From contig NZ_CP012268.1 in the NCBI RefSeq assembly GCF_001277195.1, positions 4,300,115 through 4,364,114 of the forward strand: a stretch of DNA of 64,000 nucleotides. The letters run 5' to 3'. Both the position numbers and the translations under genes were made by a program. Source of the stretch: Cronobacter muytjensii ATCC 51329 (GTDB taxonomy: Bacteria; Pseudomonadota; Gammaproteobacteria; Enterobacterales; Enterobacteriaceae). The notes beneath the pieces are model-generated. The model was not told where the DNA came from and ran no database searches. It saw only the letters and a program-made list of their open reading frames with translations. Of the stretch, positions 16,520 through 24,520 are shown in pieces (within the stretch, counting starts at the first letter, position 1; each line of letters begins with the position of its first letter).

Positions 16520-17761
16520 ATGTCTGAAAACACAACCTCCGCTTCACTGTGGGCGGCCCGAGAGCGGGCTGCGTCATCACCGAAATCACTGAGCTTCCTC
16601 GAAGGCGTGGCGATGATCGTTGGCACCAATATCGGCGCAGGCGTCCTCTCTATCGCCTATGCCTCAAGCAAAGCGGGCTTTATGCCGCTTCTGTTCTGGC
16701 TTGCCGTCGTCGGCGTGCTGACCACTATCACCATGCTTTATGTCGCCGAAGCGACGCTGCGCACCCGCGCGCATTTGCAGTTAAGCGGTCTCGCGGGGCG
16801 TTACGTCGGGCGCATCGGCGCCTGGCTGATGTTTGCTTCGGTATGCGTCAACAGCGTCGGCGCGCTCACCGCCTACATGACCGGCAGCGGCAAACTTCTG
16901 AGTTCGCTTATCGGCGTGTCGCCCGCCATCGGCAGCCTGATTTTCTTTATTCCGGCGGCAGGTATTCTCTGGCTCGGCCTGAAAGCCATTGGTCGCGGCG
17001 AGAAATTTATCAGCATCGGCATGGTGGTGATGATAGCGGTGCTGGTGATTGCCACGCTGCTGCATGAGTCTACTCAGATGCGCTGGCTACTGGATGGCGA
17101 CTGGCGCTATATGGTGCCGGTATTTAACGTCACCGCGTTCTGCTTCGCCGCGCAATACATCGTGCCGGAAATGGCGCGCGGCTTCGCCGACAAACCAGAA
17201 AAACTGCCGAAAGCGATTATCGTCGGGATGATTATCACCTTTACGCTGCTGGCGCTGGTGCCGCTCTCGGTTATCGCGCTGAGCGGGCTTGATAACATCT
17301 CTGAAGTGGCGACCATCTCCTGGGGCCGCGCGCTGGGCGAATGGGCGTTTTTCTCGGCCAATATTTTCGCGCTCTGCGCGATGCTCACCTCTTACTGGGG
17401 CCTGGGCGGTAGCTTTCTGACGAATATCTTCGATAAATTCCGCCTCGGCGACGACGCGCAGCCGTTCAAACGCCTCGGCGTGCTGGCGGTGGTGGCGCTG
17501 CCGCCGTTCGCGCTTGCCTACAGCGGCATGGTCTCTTTTGTGAACGCGCTCTACTTTGCAGGCGTGTTCAGCGGCGTGATCCTTTCCATTATGCCTATTC
17601 TTATTTTGCGCGGCGCGCGTCGTCATGGGGAGCTCTCGCCCCGCTGGCAGTGTACGTGGAGTACGCATCCGCTGATCCAGACGCTGATTGTTGTGCTCTA
17701 TGTGGCCAGCGCGATTTACGCGGTGCTCTCCGCCTTCGGTTATCTGCCCGCAGGCTGGTAA
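16520..17761 (+). CDS. Amino-acid permease of the aromatic amino acid transporter type (HAAAP-like)
   Basis: Inner-membrane transporter of 413 residues with about eleven helices. It starts with the APC-superfamily signature IVGTNIGAGVLSIAYASSKAGF (about residues 32-53), as in the tyrosine/tryptophan/serine/threonine permeases of enterobacteria and archaeal relatives. Its place after the aminotransferase and regulator suggests it brings in the amino compound that the aminotransferase uses, but this is inference; the substrate is not readable. A terminator follows 11 bp after the stop. Confidence 0.78.
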   Translation: MSENTTSASLWAARERAASSPKSLSFLEGVAMIVGTNIGAGVLSIAYASSKAGFMPLLFWLAVVGVLTTITMLYVAEATLRTRAHLQLSGLAGRYVGRIGAWLMFASVCVNSVGALTAYMTGSGKLLSSLIGVSPAIGSLIFFIPAAGILWLGLKAIGRGEKFISIGMVVMIAVLVIATLLHESTQMRWLLDGDWRYMVPVFNVTAFCFAAQYIVPEMARGFADKPEKLPKAIIVGMIITFTLLALVPLSVIALSGLDNISEVATISWGRALGEWAFFSANIFALCAMLTSYWGLGGSFLTNIFDKFRLGDDAQPFKRLGVLAVVALPPFALAYSGMVSFVNALYFAGVFSGVILSIMPILILRGARRHGELSPRWQCTWSTHPLIQTLIVVLYVASAIYAVLSAFGYLPAGW

Positions 17762-17772
17762 AACCCGATAAC

Positions 17773-17805
17773 CCGCCGCGTGACAGGCGCGGCGGATGTT
17801 TTTTG
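17773..17805 (+). terminator. Terminator after the amino-acid permease
   Basis: CCGCCGCG (17773-17780) and CGCGGCGG (17788-17795) form a perfect stem around TGACAGG, followed by ATGTTTTTT. A good Rho-independent terminator separates the permease from livJ. Confidence 0.85.
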
Positions 17806-18011
17806 ACCGCTCCCCGCCATAATTGACGTGAAAAATAGTGATTCCAAATTCATAAAAATGGGGTATGTTTTTAGCAGAGTATGCTGCTTTTAGCCAGGCG
17901 GCAGGGCTTAAAACCATTATTAAATGCTGCGCTTACAAGCGAAGCGGAAATAAAGTAGCGAAAAACAACAACACCACAACTGCAATGACCACAAGAATGG
18001 GGAACCTCAGG

Positions 18012-19115
18012 ATGAAAATGACGGGTAAAGCGTTACTGGCAGGCGCGATTGCGCTGGCGATGAGCAGCATGGCGATGGCGGAAGATATTAAAATTGCCGT
18101 GGTGGGCGCCATGTCTGGCCCGGTAGCGCAATATGGCGACCAGGAATTTACCGGCGCCGAGCAGGCCGTTGCCGATATCAACGCCAAAGGCGGCATCAAA
18201 GGCAACAAGCTGGTTATCACCAAATATGACGATGCCTGCGACCCGAAACAAGCGGTGGCGGTGGCGAACAAAGTGGTTAACGACGGCGTGAAATATGTCA
18301 TCGGCCACCTCTGCTCCTCCTCCACGCAGCCAGCGTCTGATATTTATGAAGACGAAGGCATCCTGATGATCACCCCGGCCGCAACGGCGCCGGAGCTGAC
18401 CGCGCGCGGCTATCAGTTAATCCTGCGCACTACCGGTCTGGATTCCGATCAGGGCCCGACTGCGGCGAAATACATTCTCGATAAAGTTAAACCTAAGAAT
18501 ATCGCGGTTATTCATGACAAACAGCAGTATGGCGAAGGCCTGGCCCGCGCGGTGCAGGACGGTCTGAAGAAAGGCGGCGCTAACGTGGTCTTCTTCGACG
18601 GTATTACCGCCGGTGAGAAAGATTTCTCCACGCTGGTGGCGCGCCTGAAGAAAGAAAATATCGATTTCGTGTATTACGGCGGCTATCACCCGGAAATGGG
18701 ACAGATCCTGCGCCAGGCGCGTGCGGCAGGTCTGAAAACCCAGTTTATGGGGCCGGAAGGCGTGGCGAACGTGTCACTGTCTAACATCGCGGGCGAGTCA
18801 GCCGAAGGCATGCTGGTGACCAAGCCGAAGAACTACGATCAGGTGCCGGCGAACAAACCGATTGTGGATGCTATCAAAGCGAAGAAACAGGATCCGAGCG
18901 GCGCGTTCGTGTGGACGACCTACGCTGCGCTGCAGTCTCTGGCCGCTGGTCTGAACCAGAGCGATGACCCGGCTGAAATTGCCAAATATCTGAAAGCGAA
19001 CGCTGTCGAAACGGTCATGGGCCCGCTCTCCTGGGATGCGAAAGGCGATCTGAAAGGGTTTGAGTTCGGCGTGTTTACCTGGCATGCCAACGGAACGGCG
19101 ACCGACGCGAAATAA
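18012..19115 (+). CDS. livJ: Leucine/isoleucine/valine-binding protein LivJ
   Basis: Periplasmic binding protein of 367 residues for the LIV-I branched-chain amino acid importer. A signal peptide spans residues 1-23 (cleavage after MAMA, mature AEDIKIAVVG), followed by the almost invariant MSGPVAQYGDQEFTGAEQAV and the Cys-containing DDACDPKQ and HLCSSSTQPASD blocks. The start is ATG at 18012 with CAGGA just upstream, as in E. coli; the open frame upstream is AT-rich leader and not coding. Because livK is reduced to a remnant, this is probably the only dedicated binding protein for LivHMGF at this locus. Confidence 0.95.
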   Translation: MKMTGKALLAGAIALAMSSMAMAEDIKIAVVGAMSGPVAQYGDQEFTGAEQAVADINAKGGIKGNKLVITKYDDACDPKQAVAVANKVVNDGVKYVIGHLCSSSTQPASDIYEDEGILMITPAATAPELTARGYQLILRTTGLDSDQGPTAAKYILDKVKPKNIAVIHDKQQYGEGLARAVQDGLKKGGANVVFFDGITAGEKDFSTLVARLKKENIDFVYYGGYHPEMGQILRQARAAGLKTQFMGPEGVANVSLSNIAGESAEGMLVTKPKNYDQVPANKPIVDAIKAKKQDPSGAFVWTTYAALQSLAAGLNQSDDPAEIAKYLKANAVETVMGPLSWDAKGDLKGFEFGVFTWHANGTATDAK

Positions 19116-19348
19116 ACTTCTCCCCGGCGGCTTTCGCGCTATAGCGGCGTTGGCTGCCTTCTTCAACCCCGGCCTCTTACTGGCGTAAGCGTCCGGGGAT
19201 TTCAGGGGTTACCGCCTTGTTGTAACACGAAATAGCCGGGGGAAAATCGAGAGGGCGTCTTTCGCGCTATGGCGGCGCTGGCTGCGGAGCGAGCAGGAGG
19301 CAGATAAGCGTAGCGTACCCACCTTTTATATCCGCAGTCAGGCCAGTC
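19116..19348. repeat. Gap after livJ: stem-loop and a 27-bp direct repeat
   Basis: A hairpin CCCCGG-cct-CTTAC-TGGC-GTAAG-cgt-CCGGGG at 19167-19198 could end livJ transcription, though no long T run follows. The 27-bp sequence beginning CTTTCGCGCTAT occurs at 19131-19157 and again at 19259-19285 with two mismatches, 128 bp apart. A weak REP-like stretch lies at about 19296-19323. No reading frame with support is seen. Confidence 0.55.
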
Positions 19349-19741
19349 TCAGGCTCCTGTATGCTTCACCCAGCCATCCTGCTGTGCCGCAAAGCCCAGC
19401 GTCTGCATAAACGCGTTCATCACGTTGTAGTCTTCCACGCCGATATCCATCACCCACCAGTCCGTCATCGACGGGTTATCGCGAATCGTCTCTTCAATCA
19501 AATAATGCCCGACGCCGCGTCGTCGTGTGACGTCCCGCACCCGCAGGGAATCCATTGCGCCTTCGGTGCCGCGCAGCGTCACGCGCACTGCGCCCAGTAA
19601 TCGTTCGTTAAAGCGCGCGGCATAGATGCGATGGTTCTCATCAAGACGTAACGAATCAGAAGGATATTCCGGCCAAATCTTTGCGAGGTCGATTTTGTCC
19701 TGTTCGCTCAGGGTATGCAGACGAAGGATAGTCAGTTTCAT
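19349..19741 (-). CDS. panM: Aspartate 1-decarboxylase maturation acetyltransferase-like protein PanM (PanZ)
   Basis: GNAT-fold protein of 130 residues that binds the PanD zymogen, triggers its self-cleavage to make the pyruvoyl cofactor, and senses coenzyme A. Conserved blocks include IWPEYPSDSL, NHRIYAARFNERLLGAVRVTL and the CoA loop VTRRRGVGHYL. Start ATG at 19741 (MKLTILRLH) matches E. coli; the longer frame upstream has no homology. The gene lies opposite between livJ and the livK remnant, exactly as yhhK/panM does in E. coli. Confidence 0.92.
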   Translation of the reverse strand: MKLTILRLHTLSEQDKIDLAKIWPEYPSDSLRLDENHRIYAARFNERLLGAVRVTLRGTEGAMDSLRVRDVTRRRGVGHYLIEETIRDNPSMTDWWVMDIGVEDYNVMNAFMQTLGFAAQQDGWVKHTGA

Positions 19742-20161
19742 AAACACGCTTTCCGCCAGGGATGAATAATTGAGTTTACCCGATTTTTTCTGGCTGCTGG
19801 ACGCCACCGCAAGATCTATTCGGTAGCTGATTAGTTTTTGTCTTATTCATTAGGTAGCGGGAAAGCGCGGGGAATGAAATTTAACCAGCAGATAACCCTG
19901 AATACTAGCGTTTTATCTGGCTAATAGTACCGATATTTTATGCTATTCGTTGCGCTTTTTTTTGTTTATTTCGGCCATGTTTCAGAATATTATCTTTTCT
20001 TAATAGACTGAAAAATAGATGTTTTAATTATAGTTTCGCGAAAAACCACGCTAACTCTTTAAAGAGACAGGTAAAAATAGCGTTGTCTATTAAAACGGCA
20101 GAATATTTTTTAACCATAATAAAACTTATTAGCAACACACAACACGAACGGGGATTTGAGG
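19742..20161. promoter_or_regulatory. AT-rich 420-bp gap upstream of the livK remnant
   Basis: The stretch is markedly more AT-rich than its surroundings, as expected for the Lrp-responsive control region of E. coli livK. It ends in the livK-type leader with GGGGATTTGAG just before the ATG. It presumably drives livHMGF as well. No coding sequence, tRNA or clear terminator is seen in it. Confidence 0.5.
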
Positions 20162-20419
20162 ATGAACAGCAACGCAACGCGCTGGCTTGCGGGGATGATA
20201 GCGCTGGCGCTCTCTCAGGCGGTAAGCGCTCACGGGATCGACCGCGACCTTGCCGCTCCGGTACAAAAATTAACTCCGCATGGCGCAAATGCCGTGCCTG
20301 GGCCGCTGAACTGGGATGAAAAAAGCGATCTGAAAGGATTTGAAGCAGGTGTTTTCACGTGGCATGCCGACGGGGCGTCAACCGTTGCGAAAAACGGCCC
20401 GTCTGTGGCCGTGAAATAA
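20162..20419 (+). CDS. Internally deleted LivK remnant (mini-LivK), intact frame
   Basis: Open frame of 85 residues in the exact place of livK. Residues 1-24 are a LivK-type signal peptide (WLAGMIALALSQAVSA). From about residue 34 it matches the C-terminus of LivK (GANAVPGPLNWDEKSDLKGFEAGVFTWHADGAST), with eight extra residues at the end. Full-length LivK has about 369 residues, so about 280 residues containing the ligand site are missing. The leader, GAGGATG start region and stop are intact, and the frame is kept across the junction. It cannot bind leucine as LivK does; it is either a remnant or a small secreted peptide of about 61 residues of unknown use. Confidence 0.8.
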   Translation: MNSNATRWLAGMIALALSQAVSAHGIDRDLAAPVQKLTPHGANAVPGPLNWDEKSDLKGFEAGVFTWHADGASTVAKNGPSVAVK

Positions 20420-20483
20420 AGCATACCCGATGTTCATCCCGCCTGTCGGCGCTTCGTCTGGCAGGTTTTAATAAGGTTACGTT

Positions 20484-21410
20484 ATGTCCGAGCAGTTTCT
20501 CTATTTTCTGCAGCAGATGTTTAACGGCGTCACGCTGGGCAGCACCTATGCGCTGATCGCCATCGGCTACACCATGGTCTACGGCATTATCGGCATGATC
20601 AACTTCGCCCACGGCGAGGTCTATATGATCGGCAGCTATGTGTCATTCATGATCATCGCCGCGCTCATGATGATGGGCATCGACGCCAGCTGGCTGCTGG
20701 TCGGCGCCGCCTTTATCGGCGCGATTGTCGTCTCCAGCGCCTACGGCTGGAGCATCGAGCGCGTGGCGTATCGCCCCGTGCGCAGCTCCAAACGCCTGAT
20801 TGCGCTGATCTCCGCCATCGGGATGTCAATCTTCCTGCAAAACTATGTCAGCCTGACGCAGGGCTCGCGCGACGTCGCGCTGCCGAGCCTGTTTAACGGA
20901 CAGTGGACCATCGGCAGCAGCGATAACTTCGCCGCCAGCATTACGACGATGCAGCTGGTTATCTGGGTTGTGACGGTAGTGGCGATGCTCGCGCTGACGT
21001 TGTTTATCCGCTACTCCCGCATGGGGCGCGCCTGCCGCGCCTGCGCGGAAGATCTGAAAATGGCGAGCCTGCTTGGCATCAACACCGATCGCGTTATCGC
21101 GCTCACCTTTGTGATAGGCGCGGCGATGGCGGCGGTGGCGGGCGTGCTGCTCGGCCAGTTCTACGGCGTCATCAACCCCTACATCGGCTTTATGGCCGGG
21201 ATGAAAGCCTTCACCGCCGCCGTGCTGGGCGGCATCGGCAGCATTCCGGGCGCGATGATTGGCGGGCTTATCCTCGGCGTGACCGAATCGCTCTGCTCCG
21301 CCTATCTCAGCACCGAATATAAAGATGTTGTGTCGTTTGCCCTGTTGATCGGCGTACTGCTGGTGATGCCGACCGGTATTCTGGGCCGCCCGGAGGTAGA
21401 AAAAGTATGA
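20484..21410 (+). CDS. livH: Branched-chain amino acid ABC transporter permease LivH
   Basis: Inner-membrane permease of 308 residues, the length of E. coli LivH, with about eight helices. It forms the channel with LivM and is driven by LivG and LivF. The stretch GYTMVYGIIGMINFAHGEVYMIG near residues 28-50 is the LivH family hallmark. Its TGA overlaps the livM ATG in ATGA, indicating coupled translation. It follows the livK remnant by 64 bp. Confidence 0.95.
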   Translation: MSEQFLYFLQQMFNGVTLGSTYALIAIGYTMVYGIIGMINFAHGEVYMIGSYVSFMIIAALMMMGIDASWLLVGAAFIGAIVVSSAYGWSIERVAYRPVRSSKRLIALISAIGMSIFLQNYVSLTQGSRDVALPSLFNGQWTIGSSDNFAASITTMQLVIWVVTVVAMLALTLFIRYSRMGRACRACAEDLKMASLLGINTDRVIALTFVIGAAMAAVAGVLLGQFYGVINPYIGFMAGMKAFTAAVLGGIGSIPGAMIGGLILGVTESLCSAYLSTEYKDVVSFALLIGVLLVMPTGILGRPEVEKV

Positions 21411-22687
21411 AACCGATGCATTTTGTGGCGGCGCTGCTGGCGGCTGCCATGTTCTTCCTGCTGGCAGGCATTTTTATGGGCGTTCAGCTTGAGCTGGACG
21501 GCACGCGTCTTGTCGTCGACACCGCCGACAGCATCCGCTGGGAGTGGATTGCCCTCGGCACCGGCGTGGTCTTTTTGTTCCAGCTCCTGCGCCCGCTCTT
21601 TCAAAAGGGCCTGAAAAACGTCTCCGGGCCGAAGTTTATTCTGCCGGCTATCGATGGCTCGACGCCGAAACAGAAGCTGTTCCTGCTGGGGCTTCTGGCG
21701 CTCGCCGTCGCGTGGCCGTTTATGGTCTCGCGCGGCACGGTGGATATCGCCACGCTGACCATGATTTACGTGATTCTGGGCCTCGGCCTGAACGTGGTGG
21801 TGGGGCTTTCCGGCCTGCTGGTGCTGGGCTATGGCGGCTTTTACGCCATCGGCGCTTACACCTTCGCGCTGCTGAACCACTACTACGGTCTGGGCTTCTG
21901 GACCTGTCTGCCGCTGGCGGGCCTGGTGGCTGCCGCCGCCGGTTTCCTGCTCGGCTTCCCGGTATTACGCCTGCGCGGCGACTACCTGGCGATTGTGACG
22001 CTCGGCTTTGGCGAAATCGTCCGTATTCTGCTGCTCAACAATACCGAAATCACTGGCGGGCCGAACGGCATCAGCCAGATCCCCAAACCGACCTTTTTCG
22101 GCCTGGAATTTAGCCGCACCGCGCGCGAAGGGGGATGGGACACTTTCAGCAACTTCTTTGGCGTGAAGTACGACCCTGCCGACCGCGTTATCTGGCTCTA
22201 CCTGGTGGCGCTGCTGCTGGTGGTGTTCTCGCTGTTCGTGATTAACCGTCTGCTGCGTATGCCGCTGGGCCGCGCATGGGAAGCGCTGCGCGAAGATGAG
22301 ATTGCCTGCCGCTCGCTCGGCCTCAACCCGACGCGCATCAAGCTCACCGCCTTTACCATCAGCGCCGCGTTCGCCGGTTTCGCCGGTACGCTGTTCGCCG
22401 CGCGCCAGGGCTTCGTCAGCCCGGAGTCGTTCACCTTCGCGGAATCCGCGTTCGTGCTGGCGATTGTGGTGCTGGGCGGCATGGGCTCGCAGTTCGCGGT
22501 GATCCTCGCCGCCATTCTGCTGGTGGTGTCGCGTGAACTGATGCGTGACCTGAATGAATACAGCATGCTGGTGCTGGGCGGGCTGATGGTGCTGATGATG
22601 ATCTGGCGTCCGCAGGGCTTGTTGCCGATGACACGCCCGCAACTGAAACTGAAAAATGGTGTGAGCAGTAAAGGAGAGCAGGCATGA
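21407..22687 (+). CDS. livM: Branched-chain amino acid ABC transporter permease LivM
   Basis: Permease of 426 residues (E. coli 425) with an N-terminal extension of two or three helices before the core LivM domain (LGLNVVVGLSGLLVLGYGGFYAIGAYT). Partner of LivH in the LIV-I/LS importer. It overlaps livH and livG by 4 bp at each end, so the operon is tightly coupled. Confidence 0.95.
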   Translation: MKPMHFVAALLAAAMFFLLAGIFMGVQLELDGTRLVVDTADSIRWEWIALGTGVVFLFQLLRPLFQKGLKNVSGPKFILPAIDGSTPKQKLFLLGLLALAVAWPFMVSRGTVDIATLTMIYVILGLGLNVVVGLSGLLVLGYGGFYAIGAYTFALLNHYYGLGFWTCLPLAGLVAAAAGFLLGFPVLRLRGDYLAIVTLGFGEIVRILLLNNTEITGGPNGISQIPKPTFFGLEFSRTAREGGWDTFSNFFGVKYDPADRVIWLYLVALLLVVFSLFVINRLLRMPLGRAWEALREDEIACRSLGLNPTRIKLTAFTISAAFAGFAGTLFAARQGFVSPESFTFAESAFVLAIVVLGGMGSQFAVILAAILLVVSRELMRDLNEYSMLVLGGLMVLMMIWRPQGLLPMTRPQLKLKNGVSSKGEQA

Positions 22688-23451
22688 GTCAGCCCTTATT
22701 ATCCGTCAACGGCCTGATGATGCGCTTTGGCGGCCTGCTTGCCGTGAATAACGTTTCGCTTGAACTGCGCGAGCGTGAAATCGTCTCGCTGATTGGCCCG
22801 AACGGGGCCGGTAAAACCACGGTATTCAACTGCCTGACCGGCTTTTACAAGCCCACCGGCGGCACCATTATGCTGCGCGACCAGCATCTCGAAGGGCTGC
22901 CGGGCCAGCAGATCGCCCGTATGGGCGTGGTGCGCACCTTCCAGCACGTGCGGCTGTTTCGCGAAATGACCGTGATTGAAAACCTGCTGGTGGCGCAACA
23001 TCAGCAACTGAAGTCCGGGCTGTTTTCCGGCCTGCTGAAAACGCCGGCGTTTCGTCGCGCCCACAGCGAGGCGCTGGATCGCGCCGCCACCTGGCTTGAG
23101 CGCATCAATCTGTTGCAGCACGCCAACCGCCAGGCGGGCAACCTCGCCTACGGCGACCAGCGTCGTCTGGAGATTGCCCGCTGTATGGTGACGCAGCCGG
23201 AGATCCTGATGCTTGACGAGCCGGCGGCGGGTCTCAACCCGAAAGAGACTAAAGAGCTGGACGAGCTGATTGTCGAACTGCGTAACCATCACAACACCAC
23301 CATTCTGCTGATTGAGCACGATATGAAACTGGTGATGGGCATTTCCGATCGTATTTATGTCGTGAATCAGGGAACGCCGCTTGCCAACGGCACGCCGGAG
23401 CAGATCCGCAACAACCCTGACGTGATTCGCGCATACCTGGGTGAGGCATAA
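22684..23451 (+). CDS. livG: Branched-chain amino acid ABC transporter ATPase LivG
   Basis: ABC ATPase of 255 residues. Walker A is GPNGAGKTTVFNCLTG (about residues 38-53) and Walker B is ILMLDEPAAGLNP; the signature region NLAYGDQRRLEIAR is the LivG variant with YGDQ in place of SGGQ. The switch histidine is in LIEHDM. Works with LivF to power LivHM. It overlaps livM by 4 bp. Confidence 0.95.
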   Translation: MSQPLLSVNGLMMRFGGLLAVNNVSLELREREIVSLIGPNGAGKTTVFNCLTGFYKPTGGTIMLRDQHLEGLPGQQIARMGVVRTFQHVRLFREMTVIENLLVAQHQQLKSGLFSGLLKTPAFRRAHSEALDRAATWLERINLLQHANRQAGNLAYGDQRRLEIARCMVTQPEILMLDEPAAGLNPKETKELDELIVELRNHHNTTILLIEHDMKLVMGISDRIYVVNQGTPLANGTPEQIRNNPDVIRAYLGEA

Positions 23452-23452
23452 G

Positions 23453-24166
23453 ATGGAAAACGTGATGTTGTCTTTTGACAAGGTGAGCGCGCACTACGGA
23501 AAAATCCAGGCGCTGCATGAGGTGAGCCTGCACATTAAGCAGGGCGAAATCGTCACGCTTATCGGTGCCAACGGCGCGGGGAAAACCACGCTGCTCGGCA
23601 CGCTGTGCGGCGATCCGCGCGCAAGCACCGGGCGCATTGTCTTTGACGGCAAAGACATTACCGACTGGCAGACGGCGCGCATTATGCGCGAGGCCGTGGC
23701 GATTGTGCCTGAAGGCCGCCGCGTCTTCTCCCGCATGACGGTGGAAGAGAACCTGGCGATGGGCGGCTTTTTCGCCGACCGCTCGCAGTTTCAGACGCGT
23801 ATTCAGCGTGTTTACGATCTCTTCCCGCGCCTGCATGAGCGCCGCATCCAGCGCGCCGGCACGATGTCCGGCGGCGAACAGCAGATGCTGGCGATTGGCC
23901 GCGCGCTGATGAGCCAGCCGCGCCTGCTGCTGCTCGATGAGCCGTCGCTGGGTCTGGCGCCCATTATCATCCAGCAGATTTTCGACACCATCGAACAACT
24001 GCGTAAAGAGGGGATGACCATTTTCCTCGTCGAGCAGAACGCCAACCAGGCGCTGAAGCTCGCCGACCGCGGCTACGTGCTGGAAAACGGCCATGTGGTG
24101 CTTGAGGACACCGGCGACGCGCTGCTCGCCAACGAGGCGGTGCGCAGCGCCTATTTAGGCGGTTAA
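23453..24166 (+). CDS. livF: Branched-chain amino acid ABC transporter ATPase LivF
   Basis: Second ABC ATPase, 237 residues, with Walker A GANGAGKTTLLGTLCG, signature MSGGEQQMLAIGRALM and Walker B LLLLDEPSLGLAP. ATG at 23453 (MENVMLSFDKVSAHYG) follows livG's stop by one base and aligns with E. coli; an in-frame start four codons earlier lies inside livG. Last gene of the liv operon, with a strong terminator 47 bp later. Confidence 0.95.
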   Translation: MENVMLSFDKVSAHYGKIQALHEVSLHIKQGEIVTLIGANGAGKTTLLGTLCGDPRASTGRIVFDGKDITDWQTARIMREAVAIVPEGRRVFSRMTVEENLAMGGFFADRSQFQTRIQRVYDLFPRLHERRIQRAGTMSGGEQQMLAIGRALMSQPRLLLLDEPSLGLAPIIIQQIFDTIEQLRKEGMTIFLVEQNANQALKLADRGYVLENGHVVLEDTGDALLANEAVRSAYLGG

Positions 24167-24213
24167 GTCATCGCGGCCCGGTGGCGTAAGGTTACCGGGC
24201 CGGTGCATTGAGA

Positions 24214-24247
24214 AAGCCGGGTATGGCGAAACGCCACCCGGCTTTTG
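24214..24247 (+). terminator. liv operon terminator
   Basis: AAGCCGGGT (24214-24222) pairs with ACCCGGCTT (24236-24244), with an inner GGCG-AAA-CGCC stem, followed by TTTGTTTT. A second stem GCCCGGT/ACCGGGC lies just upstream. Together they separate livF from the toxin-antitoxin promoter. Confidence 0.88.
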
Positions 24248-24253
24248 TTTTAT

Positions 24254-24283
24254 GTACGCATTACTTGTACAATTAATTTGTAC
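24254..24283. promoter_or_regulatory. Three GTAC repeats at 13-bp spacing, probable Phd operator
   Basis: GTAC occurs at 24254, 24267 and 24280, each start exactly 13 bp from the next, the last two as TTGTAC. The array lies 16-45 bp before the antitoxin start. Phd/YefM antitoxins bind short palindromes here and autoregulate, so this is the likely operator. Confidence 0.55.
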
Positions 24284-24298
24284 TTTAGAGGAAGCTTT

Positions 24299-24520
24299 AT
24301 GCGTACGATGAACTACAGCGAAGCGCGCCAGCAGCTCGCTTCCGCCCTGGAATCCGCCACCACCGGAACGCCAGTGACCATTACGCGCCGCGGCCATAAA
24401 CCGGCCGTTATCATCAGCGCCGAAGAGTTTGAACGTTACCAGGCGGCCAAACTGGATGCCGAATTCGCGGAGATGATGGCCGTGCACGGTAATGAAATCA
24501 GGGAGCTTGCGGACAGGTAA
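24299..24520 (+). CDS. Phd/YefM family antitoxin
   Basis: Antitoxin of 73 residues. The N-terminal DNA-binding fold shows MNYSEARQQLASALESA and VTITRRGHKPAVIISAEEFE, typical of Phd/YefM; the acidic C-terminal tail (about residues 50-73) would wrap the toxin. Start ATG at 24299 follows AGAGGAAG; an ATG three codons on is possible. The stop overlaps the toxin start in TAATG, so both are made together. The pair lies between livF and ugpB, where E. coli K-12 has none. Confidence 0.88.
   Translation: MRTMNYSEARQQLASALESATTGTPVTITRRGHKPAVIISAEEFERYQAAKLDAEFAEMMAVHGNEIRELADR

Noticed and set aside
17865..18011. Longer LivJ start
   Set aside because: The added residues would bury the signal peptide. 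The AT-rich leader and the ATG at 18012 fit E. coli livJ.
22684..23451. Degenerate ABC signature in LivG (YGDQ in place of SGGQ)
   Set aside because: This variant is normal for the LivG family and does not indicate loss of function.
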